Shown: piece after piece, positions 52,053 to 61,790 of the stretch | Numbering within the stretch: position 1 is the first letter of the stretch | Layout: each line of letters begins with the position of its first letter | Assembly: GCA_002215645.1 (NCBI GenBank) | Contig: NGFI01000002.1 | Location: 389,406 to 453,405 of the forward strand | Origin: Gemmatimonadetes bacterium 2013_60CM_65_52 | GTDB lineage: Bacteria; Gemmatimonadota; Gemmatimonadetes; Gemmatimonadales; Gemmatimonadaceae | Direction of reading: 5' to 3' | Length of the DNA stretch: 64,000 bases | Notes under the pieces: model-generated | Database searches by the model: none | Seen by the model: only the letters and a program-made list of their open reading frames with translations | What the model was told of the DNA's origin: nothing | Made by a program: the position numbers and the translations under genes

Positions 52053-52522
52053 TTGTGATCGACCGGCTCGCCGCGGAGGATCTGCACGGCGTGCTCGATG
52101 ATGGGCTCGAGGGCGGCAAGCGACTCTTTCACGCCATTCGTGCTCCCCGGGAGGTTGACGATGAGCGTGAATGCGCGCACGCCCGCTATGCCGCGGCCCA
52201 GCGCGGCGCGCGGAAAGTATTGTCCCGTGACCCACCTGATCCGCTCGGCGATGCCGGGCGCGTCACGCTCGAGGACTGACCGGGTGGCCTCCGGCGTCAC
52301 GTCTCGCGAGGCGAGTCCGGTCCCGCCGGTGGTGATCACAAGGTCGGCCTTGTCGTAGTCGCACCAGTCGATGAGGTGCCGCACGATTGCCAGGGTCTCG
52401 TCGGGCACGATGGCGCGGGCGACCAGGCGGTCGCCGGCCCAGGCCGCGGCAGCGTCTCCACTGCTGTCGGGTCGCTCGCCGCGACTTCCGGCGTCGGAGA
52501 TCGTGAGCACCGCGATTCGCAC
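52049..52522 (-). CDS. Molybdopterin adenylyltransferase (MogA/MoaB family)
   Basis: Adenylylates molybdopterin before MoeA inserts molybdenum. 157 residues from GTG 52522. The signature TTGGTGLASRDVTPEAT (near 74) holds the catalytic Asp, and NLPGSTNGVKE (near 125) follows. It sits between gcvT and a sigma-54 activator, apart from mobA and moeA at 3.4-6.8 kb, and overlaps the activator by four bases. MogA and MoaB cannot be told apart by eye. Confidence 0.88.
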   Translation of the reverse strand: MRIAVLTISDAGSRGERPDSSGDAAAAWAGDRLVARAIVPDETLAIVRHLIDWCDYDKADLVITTGGTGLASRDVTPEATRSVLERDAPGIAERIRWVTGQYFPRAALGRGIAGVRAFTLIVNLPGSTNGVKESLAALEPIIEHAVQILRGEPVDHK

Positions 52523-52530
52523 GTGCTGTC

Positions 52531-53634
52531 CTAGAGGTGAGAGGCGTTCTTGTAGAACGGGGGCCTGGTAACGGTGGCGGGGAAGCGCTTGCCGCGAATC
52601 TCGATCTCGAAAGCGGTGCCTTCCTTCGCACCCGCCATGGGCAGGTACGCGGTGCCGATGGCGATGCCGAGCGAAGGACTCATCGCCCCGCTGCACACGA
52701 TGCCGCTCGGCTGTCCCTCGTAGTAGATGGGATAGCCGTGCCGGGGGATCTGTCGATCCGTCATGGTGAATCCCACCAGGCGCTTCTTCAGGCCCTCCGC
52801 CTTCTGGCGCTTGAGCGCATCGCTTCCCACGAAGTCGCCCTTGGGCAGTTTCACGAGCCACGCGAGATTGGCCTCGAGCGGAGTGACGGTGTCGTCGATG
52901 TCATTTCCGTACAGCGCCATTCCCATCTCCAGACGCAGCGTGTCGCGCGCACCGAGGCCCGCCGGCACCACTTGGCCGGTCGCCATGAGTGCCTCCCAGA
53001 TGGGGACGGCGGACTCGTTGTCGATGTACAGCTCGAAGCCGTCTTCGCCTGTATATCCGGTCCGCGAGATAATCGCGCGACGACCCGCCACCTCGCCCTC
53101 GGCGAAGTGGTAGTACTTGATGGCGGAGAGATCGGTGGCGGTGAGCGTCTGGAGGATGGGCGCGGTGGCGGGGCCCTGCACTGCCAGCAGCGTCATGTCA
53201 TCGGTGGCGTCGTGCACGTCGACGCCGAACCGGCTGGCATGCCTGGCGATGTGTGCGTAGTCCTTCGGCGCGTTGCTCGCGTTGACCACCATCATCACGC
53301 GATGCTCGAATCGATAGACGAGACAATCGTCCTCGATGGTGCCGCGGTCGTTGAGAATGGTCGAGTAGTGCGCCTGTCCCGCCGCGAGTGCGGCGACGTC
53401 GTTCGTCGTGACGTAGTTGACGAAGTCCACGGCGCGCTCGCCGTTGATCCAGAACTCGCCCATGTGCGAGACGTCGAAGACACCGCACGACTCCCGCACG
53501 GCCCGGTGCTCCGCCGTGATGCCGCCGGGGTATTGCACGGGCATCTCGTAGCCGGCGAACGGCACCAGCTTGGCGCCAAGGGCGACGTGAACGTCCCGGA
53601 GGGGAGTACGCTTGAGGGTCGTCTGCTCGGCCAT
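52531..53634 (-). CDS. gcvT: Aminomethyltransferase (glycine cleavage T protein)
   Basis: Transfers the methylene group from lipoyl-H protein to tetrahydrofolate. 367 residues. Folate-site features: [14 protein letters not shown] (near 51), YTTNDV-like [19 protein letters not shown] (near 75), [13 protein letters not shown] (near 193) and [20 protein letters not shown] (near 229). The ATG at 53634 is used; the upstream open frame is unlike the family. No gcvH or gcvP is in the window. A palindrome lies about 36 bases upstream. Confidence 0.95.
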   Translation of the reverse strand: MAEQTTLKRTPLRDVHVALGAKLVPFAGYEMPVQYPGGITAEHRAVRESCGVFDVSHMGEFWINGERAVDFVNYVTTNDVAALAAGQAHYSTILNDRGTIEDDCLVYRFEHRVMMVVNASNAPKDYAHIARHASRFGVDVHDATDDMTLLAVQGPATAPILQTLTATDLSAIKYYHFAEGEVAGRRAIISRTGYTGEDGFELYIDNESAVPIWEALMATGQVVPAGLGARDTLRLEMGMALYGNDIDDTVTPLEANLAWLVKLPKGDFVGSDALKRQKAEGLKKRLVGFTMTDRQIPRHGYPIYYEGQPSGIVCSGAMSPSLGIAIGTAYLPMAGAKEGTAFEIEIRGKRFPATVTRPPFYKNASHL

Positions 53635-53669
53635 CTCGAAGAACGGGGTTGAGGGAGGAAAGAAGATAA

Positions 53670-53687
53670 TGGCACAACTGCGTGCCA
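53670..53687. promoter_or_regulatory. Palindrome upstream of gcvT
   Basis: TGGCAC-N6-GTGCCA, a perfect 6-bp inverted repeat, lies between the gcvT start and the end of the next upstream gene. It could be an operator; no known family consensus is recognised. Confidence 0.3.
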
Positions 53688-53712
53688 GTACGGCAGTCCC
53701 CACCCCGAGACT

Positions 53713-54600
53713 CTACGAGATGCGGAAACCGCGTGTTTCCAGGTACTTACGGTTGATTTCCGCCGATTCGCGCGCAGTCCGCCCCGGCTCCGTCTCATCC
53801 AGCTCGACGACGCCCCATCCATTGAAGCCGATCTGGTTCAGCGCCGAGAAGACCGCGTCGAAGTTCACACGTCCGCGGCCGAGCTCGACGAAGCGGTATC
53901 CATCGTGACTGGCGGACGGCTCGACGTCCTTGAGATGCAGGAACGCGATGCGGTCGCGGTAGGTTCTGATCGCTTCCGCGGGGTTGCCGCCGCCCTGCTG
54001 GTAGTGTGCGGTGTCGAGGAGAAGCTTTACGTCTTGCGGATCGGTGTCCGCGAGAATCCGCGCCATGTCCTCCGGCCGTTGGCTCAGCGTTCCCATGTGA
54101 TGGTGATACGCCAGCGGCACACCGATAGCGGCAGTGCGCGCGCCCAGCGTGGTGAGGAGCTTGCTGAGTCGGGTGAAGTCGTCGGGCGTGGGCGCGCGCC
54201 CGGCGGGCGGTGCGTCGGTGACCTGGAGGAACAGTCCCCCGGTGTCGCGCACGAAGCGGGCGCGCGCCACATGCTCCTCGAGCATCTGTGCTTCGCGCTC
54301 GCCGTCGAGCGTGATCGCGCCACTCGACAGCGCGACAAACGTCAGCTTCTTCTGCGAGAGCAGATCACGAAACACCGAGGGCTGCCGCCAGAAATGCTGC
54401 CAGGTGTTGCTCCGCACTTGAATGCCCGGATATCCGACGTCGGATATCTCGTTGATGGCGAGGAGATCGTTGTTTCCCCAGGTGATGGCGGAGTAGCCGA
54501 CGCGCAGCGTCGCGGTGCTCGGAGCGACGATTGGACGTGCGCACGCGGCGGCCATGCCGCCGATGGTGGCGAGAATGAAGTCGCGACGGCTGACGGTCAT
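53713..54600 (-). CDS. Tat-exported sugar phosphate isomerase/epimerase-like TIM barrel
   Basis: 295 residues. A twin-arginine signal SRRDFILATIGGMAAAC, with a Cys that may be lipidated, starts at residue 4. The TIM barrel of the xylose-isomerase-like family has metal-site candidates YHHHMGT (near 135), LLLDTAHYQQGG (near 167), LHLKDVEP (near 195) and VVELDETEPGR (near 262). The substrate is unknown. It is divergent from a Tat-exported Gfo/Idh oxidoreductase, and such pairs often act on the same sugar in the periplasm. Confidence 0.85.
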   Translation of the reverse strand: MTVSRRDFILATIGGMAAACARPIVAPSTATLRVGYSAITWGNNDLLAINEISDVGYPGIQVRSNTWQHFWRQPSVFRDLLSQKKLTFVALSSGAITLDGEREAQMLEEHVARARFVRDTGGLFLQVTDAPPAGRAPTPDDFTRLSKLLTTLGARTAAIGVPLAYHHHMGTLSQRPEDMARILADTDPQDVKLLLDTAHYQQGGGNPAEAIRTYRDRIAFLHLKDVEPSASHDGYRFVELGRGRVNFDAVFSALNQIGFNGWGVVELDETEPGRTARESAEINRKYLETRGFRIS

Positions 54601-54710
54601 GAAATCACACCACGGTTGAACGATGACGACACGCCCCGTAAGATCGAGGCACGTGAAATGTGGGACGTAGAAGTGGACGAGACCATGGGCCACCAGCGGG
54701 AGACGAACAC

Positions 54711-56033
54711 ATGACGACGAGACGCGACTTCATCAAGCAGACGAGTGCGGCGGGTCTCGGAGCCGCCGCGATGAGCCGGCTGCCGATCGGCATACCGCGA
54801 TTCGCCGGATCGCCGAACGAGAAGGTCGTCGTCGCGGTGATCGGGTTGAACGGACGTGGGATGGTGCACGTGCAGAACTTCAGCCAGCTCGCGAACTCCG
54901 AGGTCGCGTATCTCTGCGATGTGGATTCCGCCGTGCTCGCAAAGGCGGCGAGCTCGCCCGCGTTGGGCGGACGGACGCCGAGGCTGATCGGTGATTTTCG
55001 CCGCGCGCTCGACGACAAGGATGTCGACGTCATTTCGATTGCCGCGCCGGATCACTGGCATGCGCCGATGGCGATTCTCGCGTTGAAGGCGGGAAAGCAC
55101 GTGTACGTCGAGAAGCCGTGCGGACACAATCCACACGAGGGCGAATTGCTCGTTGCCGCGCAACGGAAGTACGGCAAGCACGTCCAGCAGGGATCGCAGC
55201 AGCGTTCGTCGCCGACGACCATCGAGGCGCTCCAGATGATTCGCGAGGGCGCCATCGGAAAACCGTACATGGTGCGGTCGTGGTACGCCAATACGCGATC
55301 CGGCATCGGGCATGGCAAGCCCGTGCCGGTGCCGGCGACGCTCGACTACGAGCTCTGGCAAGGACCCGCCGAGCGCACGCCCTACCGCGACAACGTGATT
55401 CATTACAACTGGCACTGGTTCCGGCGGTGGGGGACCGGGGAGATCTGCAACAACGGCACGCATGAGATCGACATCGCCCGCCTCGCCCTCGGCGTGGATT
55501 TTCCGACGTCCGTGACGTCGTCGGGAGGGCGCTATCACTTCGATGACGACTGGGAGTTTCCCGACACACAGGAAGTGACCTTCGAGTTCGACGGCGGGCG
55601 TCGGATCGTGTGGCAGGGTCAGAGCTGCAACGGTTTGCGCTTGTTCGAGCGCGGCCGGGGCAATGCCATCTACGGCACGGATGGCAGCATCGTCCTCGAC
55701 CGCGACGGCTACGTTCAGTACGACGTGAAGGAGAAGTTGGTGAAGCAGAACATGGAGGCGAAGGGCGGCACGGGTGTCGATCTCACGGGCGACGACGGAG
55801 CGACGGCCTCGCACATGCGGAACTTTCTCGGCGCCATTCGTACGGGCGAGACGCTGCGCGCGCCGATCGCCGACGGCGCGAAGAGCGTGCATCTATGCCA
55901 CCTCGGCAACATCGCGCAGTACACCCGCCGCCAGTTGCGGATCAATCCAGCGACGGGTGCGTTGGTCGAGGATCCAGACGCGAGTAAATACTGGTCGCGG
56001 ACCTACGCCAAGGGGTGGGCGCCCAGCCTCTAA
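54711..56033 (+). CDS. Tat-exported Gfo/Idh/MocA oxidoreductase
   Basis: 440 residues with Tat signal TTRRDFIKQTSAAGLGAAA at the start. The NAD(P) fold follows (VVVAVIGLNGRGMVH near 42), EKPCGHN with the conserved Lys near 139, and NWHWFRRWGTGEICNNGTHEID (partly, near 230) with the His of the active site. The start ATG at 54711 begins the Tat signal; the frame is open further upstream. It is divergent from the Tat isomerase gene and its stop overlaps the end of the convergent hydrolase by four bases. Confidence 0.9.
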   Translation: MTTRRDFIKQTSAAGLGAAAMSRLPIGIPRFAGSPNEKVVVAVIGLNGRGMVHVQNFSQLANSEVAYLCDVDSAVLAKAASSPALGGRTPRLIGDFRRALDDKDVDVISIAAPDHWHAPMAILALKAGKHVYVEKPCGHNPHEGELLVAAQRKYGKHVQQGSQQRSSPTTIEALQMIREGAIGKPYMVRSWYANTRSGIGHGKPVPVPATLDYELWQGPAERTPYRDNVIHYNWHWFRRWGTGEICNNGTHEIDIARLALGVDFPTSVTSSGGRYHFDDDWEFPDTQEVTFEFDGGRRIVWQGQSCNGLRLFERGRGNAIYGTDGSIVLDRDGYVQYDVKEKLVKQNMEAKGGTGVDLTGDDGATASHMRNFLGAIRTGETLRAPIADGAKSVHLCHLGNIAQYTRRQLRINPATGALVEDPDASKYWSRTYAKGWAPSL

Positions 56034-57154
56034 GGAGCGGTACGCACCGGAGGCAACGGCCGCGACCGATCCTCGTACGGGCGCAGGTTCCACTCGAAGA
56101 ACGCCCACGTGCGATTCCAGGAATCGATCTGCTCGGGAGAATCGACGCGCTCGAGCGTCTTCGGGTCCACTCGACGGCTGAATGCGTGTCCCACCGATGC
56201 TCCCCACGGCGCGGGATTGACGTAGATCTTCGTCTCCGTGAGATCGGGCTTGAGCGCGCGCAGCGTGTACACCATCTGCTGGTCCTCGACGTAATTCACG
56301 TCCTCGTCGTTGGTGGCGACGTGAACGAGCATCGGCACCTTGAGGTTCTCGACGTGGAACACAGGCGAGCGCTTGATGTATTCCTCGCGCTTCTCGAACG
56401 GCAAGCCGCCGATACCCTCCTCCGGCGCGTAGTCGCGCTGATAGCCCGGGCCCTTGTACGACAGGCGGAATACGAGATTGGTGACCGGCACGATGGCCGC
56501 ACCGGCCTTGAACGGATGCTCGGAGCGGAAGAGCGTGTGTGACGTGATGAATCCCCCGTGGCTCCATCCCATGATGCCCAGACGGTCCATGTCCACATAC
56601 GGCAGCGTGGCCAGATAGTCCACGGCGGAGACGGCGTCATCCACTTCCTTTCCGCCGTAATCGATGGCGGCGTAGTGTTCCTCGCCGTAGCCGGTGCTGC
56701 CGCGATAGTCGGGCGTGATGATGACGTAGCCCCGCTGCACCGCTTCGCGCACGAAGGGAAACATGGCCGTGCCCCAATCGCCATGAACGCCGCCGTGGAC
56801 CCACACCATCGCCGCGTGTCCCTTGGTGCCCCGCTTCGCGAGCGGCGCGAAGAGATAGGCGGGCACCGTTCGTCCATCGACGCGGCTCCGGTACGTGACC
56901 TTCCGGAACTCCATCACACCCGCGCTGCGCGCCGCGTAGATGCTATCGGTCGCCTTCTTTGCGACGAGATCTCTCGCGGCGTTTCGCTTCGGCAGGTCCT
57001 GAGGACGGTTGCTGACGTACAGGGCTCGCGCGCGCGCCGAATCCATTACCACCGGCGTCACAGGTTCGCGAGCAACCGGTTCCTGCGCCCCGACAGTGGC
57101 GCCGCACAGCCCGGCGGCAGTGACCTGAGCTACGATGGCGAGGGTACGTCGCAT
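56030..57154 (-). CDS. Secreted S9-type alpha/beta hydrolase (prolyl oligopeptidase family)
   Basis: 374 residues with a signal peptide ending GATVGAQ. No beta-propeller: only the hydrolase domain is present, with MVWVHGGVHGDWG (near 133), nucleophile Ser in GIMGWSHGGFITS (near 217), Asp in NDEDVNYVED (near 296) and His in VGHAFSRR (near 335). Substrate could be a peptide or an ester. Smaller than the S9 peptidase at 22.5-24.5 kb. It converges on the Gfo/Idh gene. Confidence 0.87.
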   Translation of the reverse strand: MRRTLAIVAQVTAAGLCGATVGAQEPVAREPVTPVVMDSARARALYVSNRPQDLPKRNAARDLVAKKATDSIYAARSAGVMEFRKVTYRSRVDGRTVPAYLFAPLAKRGTKGHAAMVWVHGGVHGDWGTAMFPFVREAVQRGYVIITPDYRGSTGYGEEHYAAIDYGGKEVDDAVSAVDYLATLPYVDMDRLGIMGWSHGGFITSHTLFRSEHPFKAGAAIVPVTNLVFRLSYKGPGYQRDYAPEEGIGGLPFEKREEYIKRSPVFHVENLKVPMLVHVATNDEDVNYVEDQQMVYTLRALKPDLTETKIYVNPAPWGASVGHAFSRRVDPKTLERVDSPEQIDSWNRTWAFFEWNLRPYEDRSRPLPPVRTAP

Positions 57155-57243
57155 GCGGGGAGTCTCGAGGTGAAGGTGGCGGAGAATATATCCATCCTCC
57201 TCCACGCCGCACCCCGATTACTTCCGCGCCGCCAAAAGGAGCG

Positions 57244-57747
57244 TCAGCGGAGGCGACGCAGCAGAGCCACCGACTGGTTCCGGCGCAGCATGCCGTAAGG
57301 ATCGCGACAGATCGGGCAGGGCATCATCTTTGGCGTAGCGCCAAGCTCCACGGTGACGGGGCCGCGAACGACGGTCTTGCCCTGTGTCGTGTCGTTCACC
57401 GTGACGCGAATCGTGACCGTGTTCCCGTCGCGCTGGCCGTCGAACTGCGCCGGCATCATCGGTCCGACCGCGATCGGATATGCGCGGAGCAAGTACTGCC
57501 CCGTCACGGAGAATCGGCCGTTGGCGTCCGGCGTCACCGGGCCATGGATGTCGCCATAAGTGCAGGCGATGTGGAGATGCATCGCCGTGTCGCCCACGAT
57601 GAGCGCGCCGCTGTCGCCGCCCCACGTGCCGACCGCGATGGGGCCCTCCCCGGGCGTGATGCCGGCCGTCGTGGCCGCGCACGCAATGGTGACGACAGCC
57701 GTCGCGACGGCCGCGAGCACGCGAATCTGAGGAAGTGTCGTCATCAT
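57244..57747 (-). CDS. Putative lipoprotein of unknown function
   Basis: 167 residues. The signal peptide ends in TIAC (Cys about residue 23). A beta-rich domain follows: GTWGGDSGALIVGDTAMHLHIACTYGDIHGP (partly) and a strand set ending PVTVELG, then a CPICRDPYG motif near the C-terminus, a CxxC pair that may be oxidised or bind metal. Two adjacent ATGs (57747, 57744) cannot be told apart. It follows the pheA gene by 38 bases on the same strand. No family recognised. Confidence 0.6.
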   Translation of the reverse strand: MMTTLPQIRVLAAVATAVVTIACAATTAGITPGEGPIAVGTWGGDSGALIVGDTAMHLHIACTYGDIHGPVTPDANGRFSVTGQYLLRAYPIAVGPMMPAQFDGQRDGNTVTIRVTVNDTTQGKTVVRGPVTVELGATPKMMPCPICRDPYGMLRRNQSVALLRRLR

Positions 57748-57785
57748 CAAGCCGAACCCCGGCAGCCGTGCTCGGGTCACCGGCG

Positions 57786-58352
57786 TCAGGCGGACGCAGC
57801 CGTCCGGCGGCGCATCAGCGCGAAGGTTGTCGTGTTGTCCTGTCGGTCCTCGAGGCCTGAGGCGAGCTGAACGAGGCCGTATTGGGCCGCCGCCCACGGC
57901 GCCGCGATCGCCGCGACCGTCGGATCTCGGCGGATGGCCACGAGCCGAGCCGCTCCCGCGGTATCGTGCGCTTCGACCACCTGGATGCGGGGATGCGCCG
58001 CAAAGAAGCGCGTGCACTGGCGCAGGGCCATCGGGTGGCTCAGCACTTCACGTATGTCGTCCACGGTCGCGCCGCCGATCCCAAGCAACGCGAGCTGGAT
58101 GGGCAGTGAGACTTCGCGCACGCGCTCGAGCGACGAGAACTTCCCAATGGCATCCAGCGCGGCGTGCACGGGACCGGCAATCAGGTTGTCGACCGGGATC
58201 GCCGCGAAATCGGCATGTCCATCCACCACGAGTCGCGCTGCTCGTTCGAAGGTGTCGCACGGCAGGAGGTCGAGCGCGCCTTCCACGAGCTGCATGGCGG
58301 CGCGCTCGCTGAACGCACCCGACTCTCCCTGAAATGCAACGATGGGACGCAC
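57786..58352 (-). CDS. pheA: Prephenate dehydratase without ACT domain
   Basis: Turns prephenate into phenylpyruvate in phenylalanine synthesis. 188 residues, catalytic domain only. GESGAFSE (near 9), VDNLIAGPV (near 55) and SHPMALRQCTRFF (near 107) fit the family. The usual catalytic TRF motif reads NTTTF (near 178), so Thr and Phe are kept but Arg is lost. GTG at 58352 is preferred; an ATG at 58406 would overlap the peroxiredoxin gene by 38 bases. Lacking the ACT domain, feedback inhibition by phenylalanine is not expected in the usual way. Confidence 0.75.
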   Translation of the reverse strand: MRPIVAFQGESGAFSERAAMQLVEGALDLLPCDTFERAARLVVDGHADFAAIPVDNLIAGPVHAALDAIGKFSSLERVREVSLPIQLALLGIGGATVDDIREVLSHPMALRQCTRFFAAHPRIQVVEAHDTAGAARLVAIRRDPTVAAIAAPWAAAQYGLVQLASGLEDRQDNTTTFALMRRRTAASA

Positions 58353-58368
58353 GCGCGGGGTCGTCAGC

Positions 58369-58836
58369 TCACAACCTCGCCACGACCTCTGCAACCTCGT
58401 TCGCATGGCCGACGGGTTTCACCTTCTCGAAGACGTGTGCGACGCGGCCGTCGCGGCCGATGACGAAGGTCGTCCGATTCACACCCATGTATTTCCTTCC
58501 GTAGAGCGACTTCTCGCCCCAGACGCCGTACAGCTCGCACACGGCGTGGTCGGTGTCGGCGATGAGCGGAAACTCGTATCCGTGCTTCGTCTTGAACCTC
58601 TGATGCTTGGCGACGGAGTCCGGGCTGACTCCGATGACCTTCGCGCCGAGTCCCTCGAACCGAGGGAGGGCATCCTGGAAACCGGATGCCTCGATGGTTC
58701 AGCCAGGGGTGTCGTCCTTCGAATAGAAGAACAAGACCACCAGCTTTCCCTTGAAGTCTGCGAGAGACACACGACCGCCGGTGTCATCCAGCGCCGTGAA
58801 TCCGGGCGCCTTGTCTCCAGCTTTCATGCTAGGCAT
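58369..58836 (-). CDS. Selenocysteine-containing peroxiredoxin (Bcp/PrxQ-like)
   Basis: Reduces peroxides. Read through one in-frame TGA (58699-58701) the gene encodes 155 residues that fit Bcp throughout: KAGDKAPGFTALD, FFYSKDDTPG, then position 46 (normally the peroxidatic Cys) as UGA, then TIEASGFQD, VIGVSPDSVAKHQRF, EKSLYGRKYMGVNRTTFVI and a normal C-terminus. The TGA is followed by a SECIS-like hairpin. The resolving Cys five residues later is Ser. The ATG at 58836 has GGAAAG upstream. A broken gene is unlikely, since every other codon is intact. No sel genes are in the window. Confidence 0.85.
58666..58692 (-). promoter_or_regulatory. SECIS-like hairpin after the UGA codon
   Basis: In the mRNA, seven bases after the UGA, GAGGCAUCC and GGAUGCCCUC pair (7 bp perfect, then a one-base bulge) around the 8-base loop GGUUUCCA. 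The loop starts 15 bases after the UGA and opens with GGU, as in bacterial SECIS elements read by SelB. Confidence 0.65.
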
Positions 58837-58937
58837 TTGGGCTTTCCAATGGCTGGTATGTGCGCAGAATACCTTGCACGGAGGATAGTTGGCATGAACC
58901 ATGGATGGCACTGTCCCGACTCGAGGCAGAAGGACAC

Positions 58938-59174
58938 ATGCGGATCACACCCGGACTGCTCTTGGGTGCACTGGCACTCTGTTCAACCAACGCATCATGC
59001 CAGGACATCAAACCGGGTACGAGCGTGCGCCTCCGTACGCAGCCTGATTCAGGCTTGATAGTTGGAGCTCTAGGCGCGGGCGCCGCTGGCATCGTCGGCG
59101 CTGTAGCTGGATATCTGATTCGGCCTAGCCTGTGGGTGGAATTTCACCAAGCTGACTTTCCGCGGGACCCTTGA
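58938..59174 (+). CDS. Small secreted protein of unknown function
   Basis: 78 residues. A signal peptide (LLLGALALCSTNASC) ends near residue 20, then DIKPGTSVRLRTQ and a Gly/Ala-rich hydrophobic helix GLIVGALGAGAAGIVGAVAG (about 39-58), perhaps a membrane anchor. The ATG at 58938 has AAGGA four bases upstream. Divergent from the selenoprotein peroxiredoxin gene, about 100 bases apart. No family recognised; it may be the shortened remnant of a longer protein. Confidence 0.5.
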   Translation: MRITPGLLLGALALCSTNASCQDIKPGTSVRLRTQPDSGLIVGALGAGAAGIVGAVAGYLIRPSLWVEFHQADFPRDP

Positions 59175-59180
59175 AGATAT

Positions 59181-59245
59181 TTGCCACAGAGCACACAGAG
59201 AGCACAGAGATTTTTACGTCGTAACTCTGTGGCCTCTGTGGTTAT
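59181..59245. repeat. Intergenic inverted repeat with CACAGAG units
   Basis: One side has CCACAGAG (59184-59191) and two further CACAGAG copies; the other has CTCTGTGG (59225-59232) and CCTCTGTGG (59233-59241). Together they can fold into a long hairpin. The sequence type (TTTGCCACAGAG...) recurs as dispersed intergenic copies in several environmental phyla, from memory. It sits just after the small secreted protein gene and may be a mobile or REP-like unit. Confidence 0.6.
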
Positions 59246-59352
59246 TCAACGCAGTTGCTGTTTGTTGCAACACGACAACTCTCCCGCTGCCGTTCTTAAA
59301 CGTCCATAATTGAGACTCCCGCACGTCCAGGGTAGCTCGATAGCCTGAATCG

Positions 59353-60276
59353 TCAGGTGAGTTTCTCTCCACCCATCAGTACCGCCATGATCGCCTTCTG
59401 CACGTGCAGGCGATTCTCCGCCTCGTCCCACACCTTGCTGCGCGGACCGTCGATGACCTCGGCCGCAACCTCCTCGCCGCGATGCGCCGGAAGGCAGTGG
59501 AGGAAGATCGCATCACTCGACGCGCGCTGCATGAGTGACTCATCCACCGTGTAACCGGTGAAGTCGCGCTCCCGTTTCGTCTGCTCCTCCTCCTGCCCCA
59601 TGCTCGCCCACACGTCCGTGTTCACCACGTGCGCACCCGTCACGGCTTCGCGCGGATCGCGCGTCAGCGTGATCTTTGCATGCGCGCGGGCTCGCTCCAA
59701 CAGATCGGCATTCGGCTCGTAGCCTTCCGGACACGCCAACGCGAGCTCGAAGCCCAGACGAAAGGCCGCGTTGATCCACGAGTTGGCCATGTTGTTGCCA
59801 TCGCCGATCCACGCAATCTTCCGGCCCTCGATACTGCCGAAGGTTTGCCGGACCGTGAGGAGATCCGCCAGCACCTGGCAGGGATGTACCAGATCCGTGA
59901 GCCCGTTGATCACGGGGACGTCCGCGTAACGCGCGAGCTCCTCGACCTCCGCGTGAGCGAAAGTCCGAATCATGATGCCGTCGACATACCGGGAGAGCAC
60001 GCGCGCCGTATCGGCGATGGGCTCTCCCCTGCCCAACTGCACGTCGCGCGGCGACAGAAACAGTGCGTGACCGCCGAGTTGATAGGTTCCCACCTCGAAC
60101 GAGACGCGCGTCCGCGTGGACGCCTTCATGAAGATCATCGCCAGCGTCTTGCCGGCGATCGGCTTGCTCGTGTACTCGCCGCGGCGCATACGCTCGGCGA
60201 GGTCGAACAGCTTCGTCAGCTCGAGGGTGGAAAAATCCGGTATCGCGAGAAAGTCGCGATGAGGGCGGTCGGTCAT
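59353..60276 (-). CDS. argF: Ornithine carbamoyltransferase
   Basis: Makes citrulline from ornithine and carbamoyl phosphate in arginine synthesis. 307 residues. Carbamoyl phosphate site STRTR in KASTRTRVSFEVG (near 51), HPCQVLADLLT (near 132), DVWASMGQE (near 220) and the OTC-specific HCLPAHRGEEV (near 260). The last motif separates it from aspartate carbamoyltransferase. ATG at 60276, 40 bases after hslU. No other arginine genes are adjacent. Confidence 0.95.
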   Translation of the reverse strand: MTDRPHRDFLAIPDFSTLELTKLFDLAERMRRGEYTSKPIAGKTLAMIFMKASTRTRVSFEVGTYQLGGHALFLSPRDVQLGRGEPIADTARVLSRYVDGIMIRTFAHAEVEELARYADVPVINGLTDLVHPCQVLADLLTVRQTFGSIEGRKIAWIGDGNNMANSWINAAFRLGFELALACPEGYEPNADLLERARAHAKITLTRDPREAVTGAHVVNTDVWASMGQEEEQTKRERDFTGYTVDESLMQRASSDAIFLHCLPAHRGEEVAAEVIDGPRSKVWDEAENRLHVQKAIMAVLMGGEKLT

Positions 60277-60316
60277 CGAGTGCGGGAAAAGGTGCGCGCG
60301 CCGGCCGGCGAACGCG

Positions 60317-61789
<1,473 letters not shown>

Positions 61790-61790
61790 C

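Noticed and set aside
58369-58836. Peroxiredoxin gene as a pseudogene with a nonsense mutation.
   Set aside because: The single stop falls exactly on the catalytic Cys position, the rest is intact, and a SECIS-like hairpin follows.
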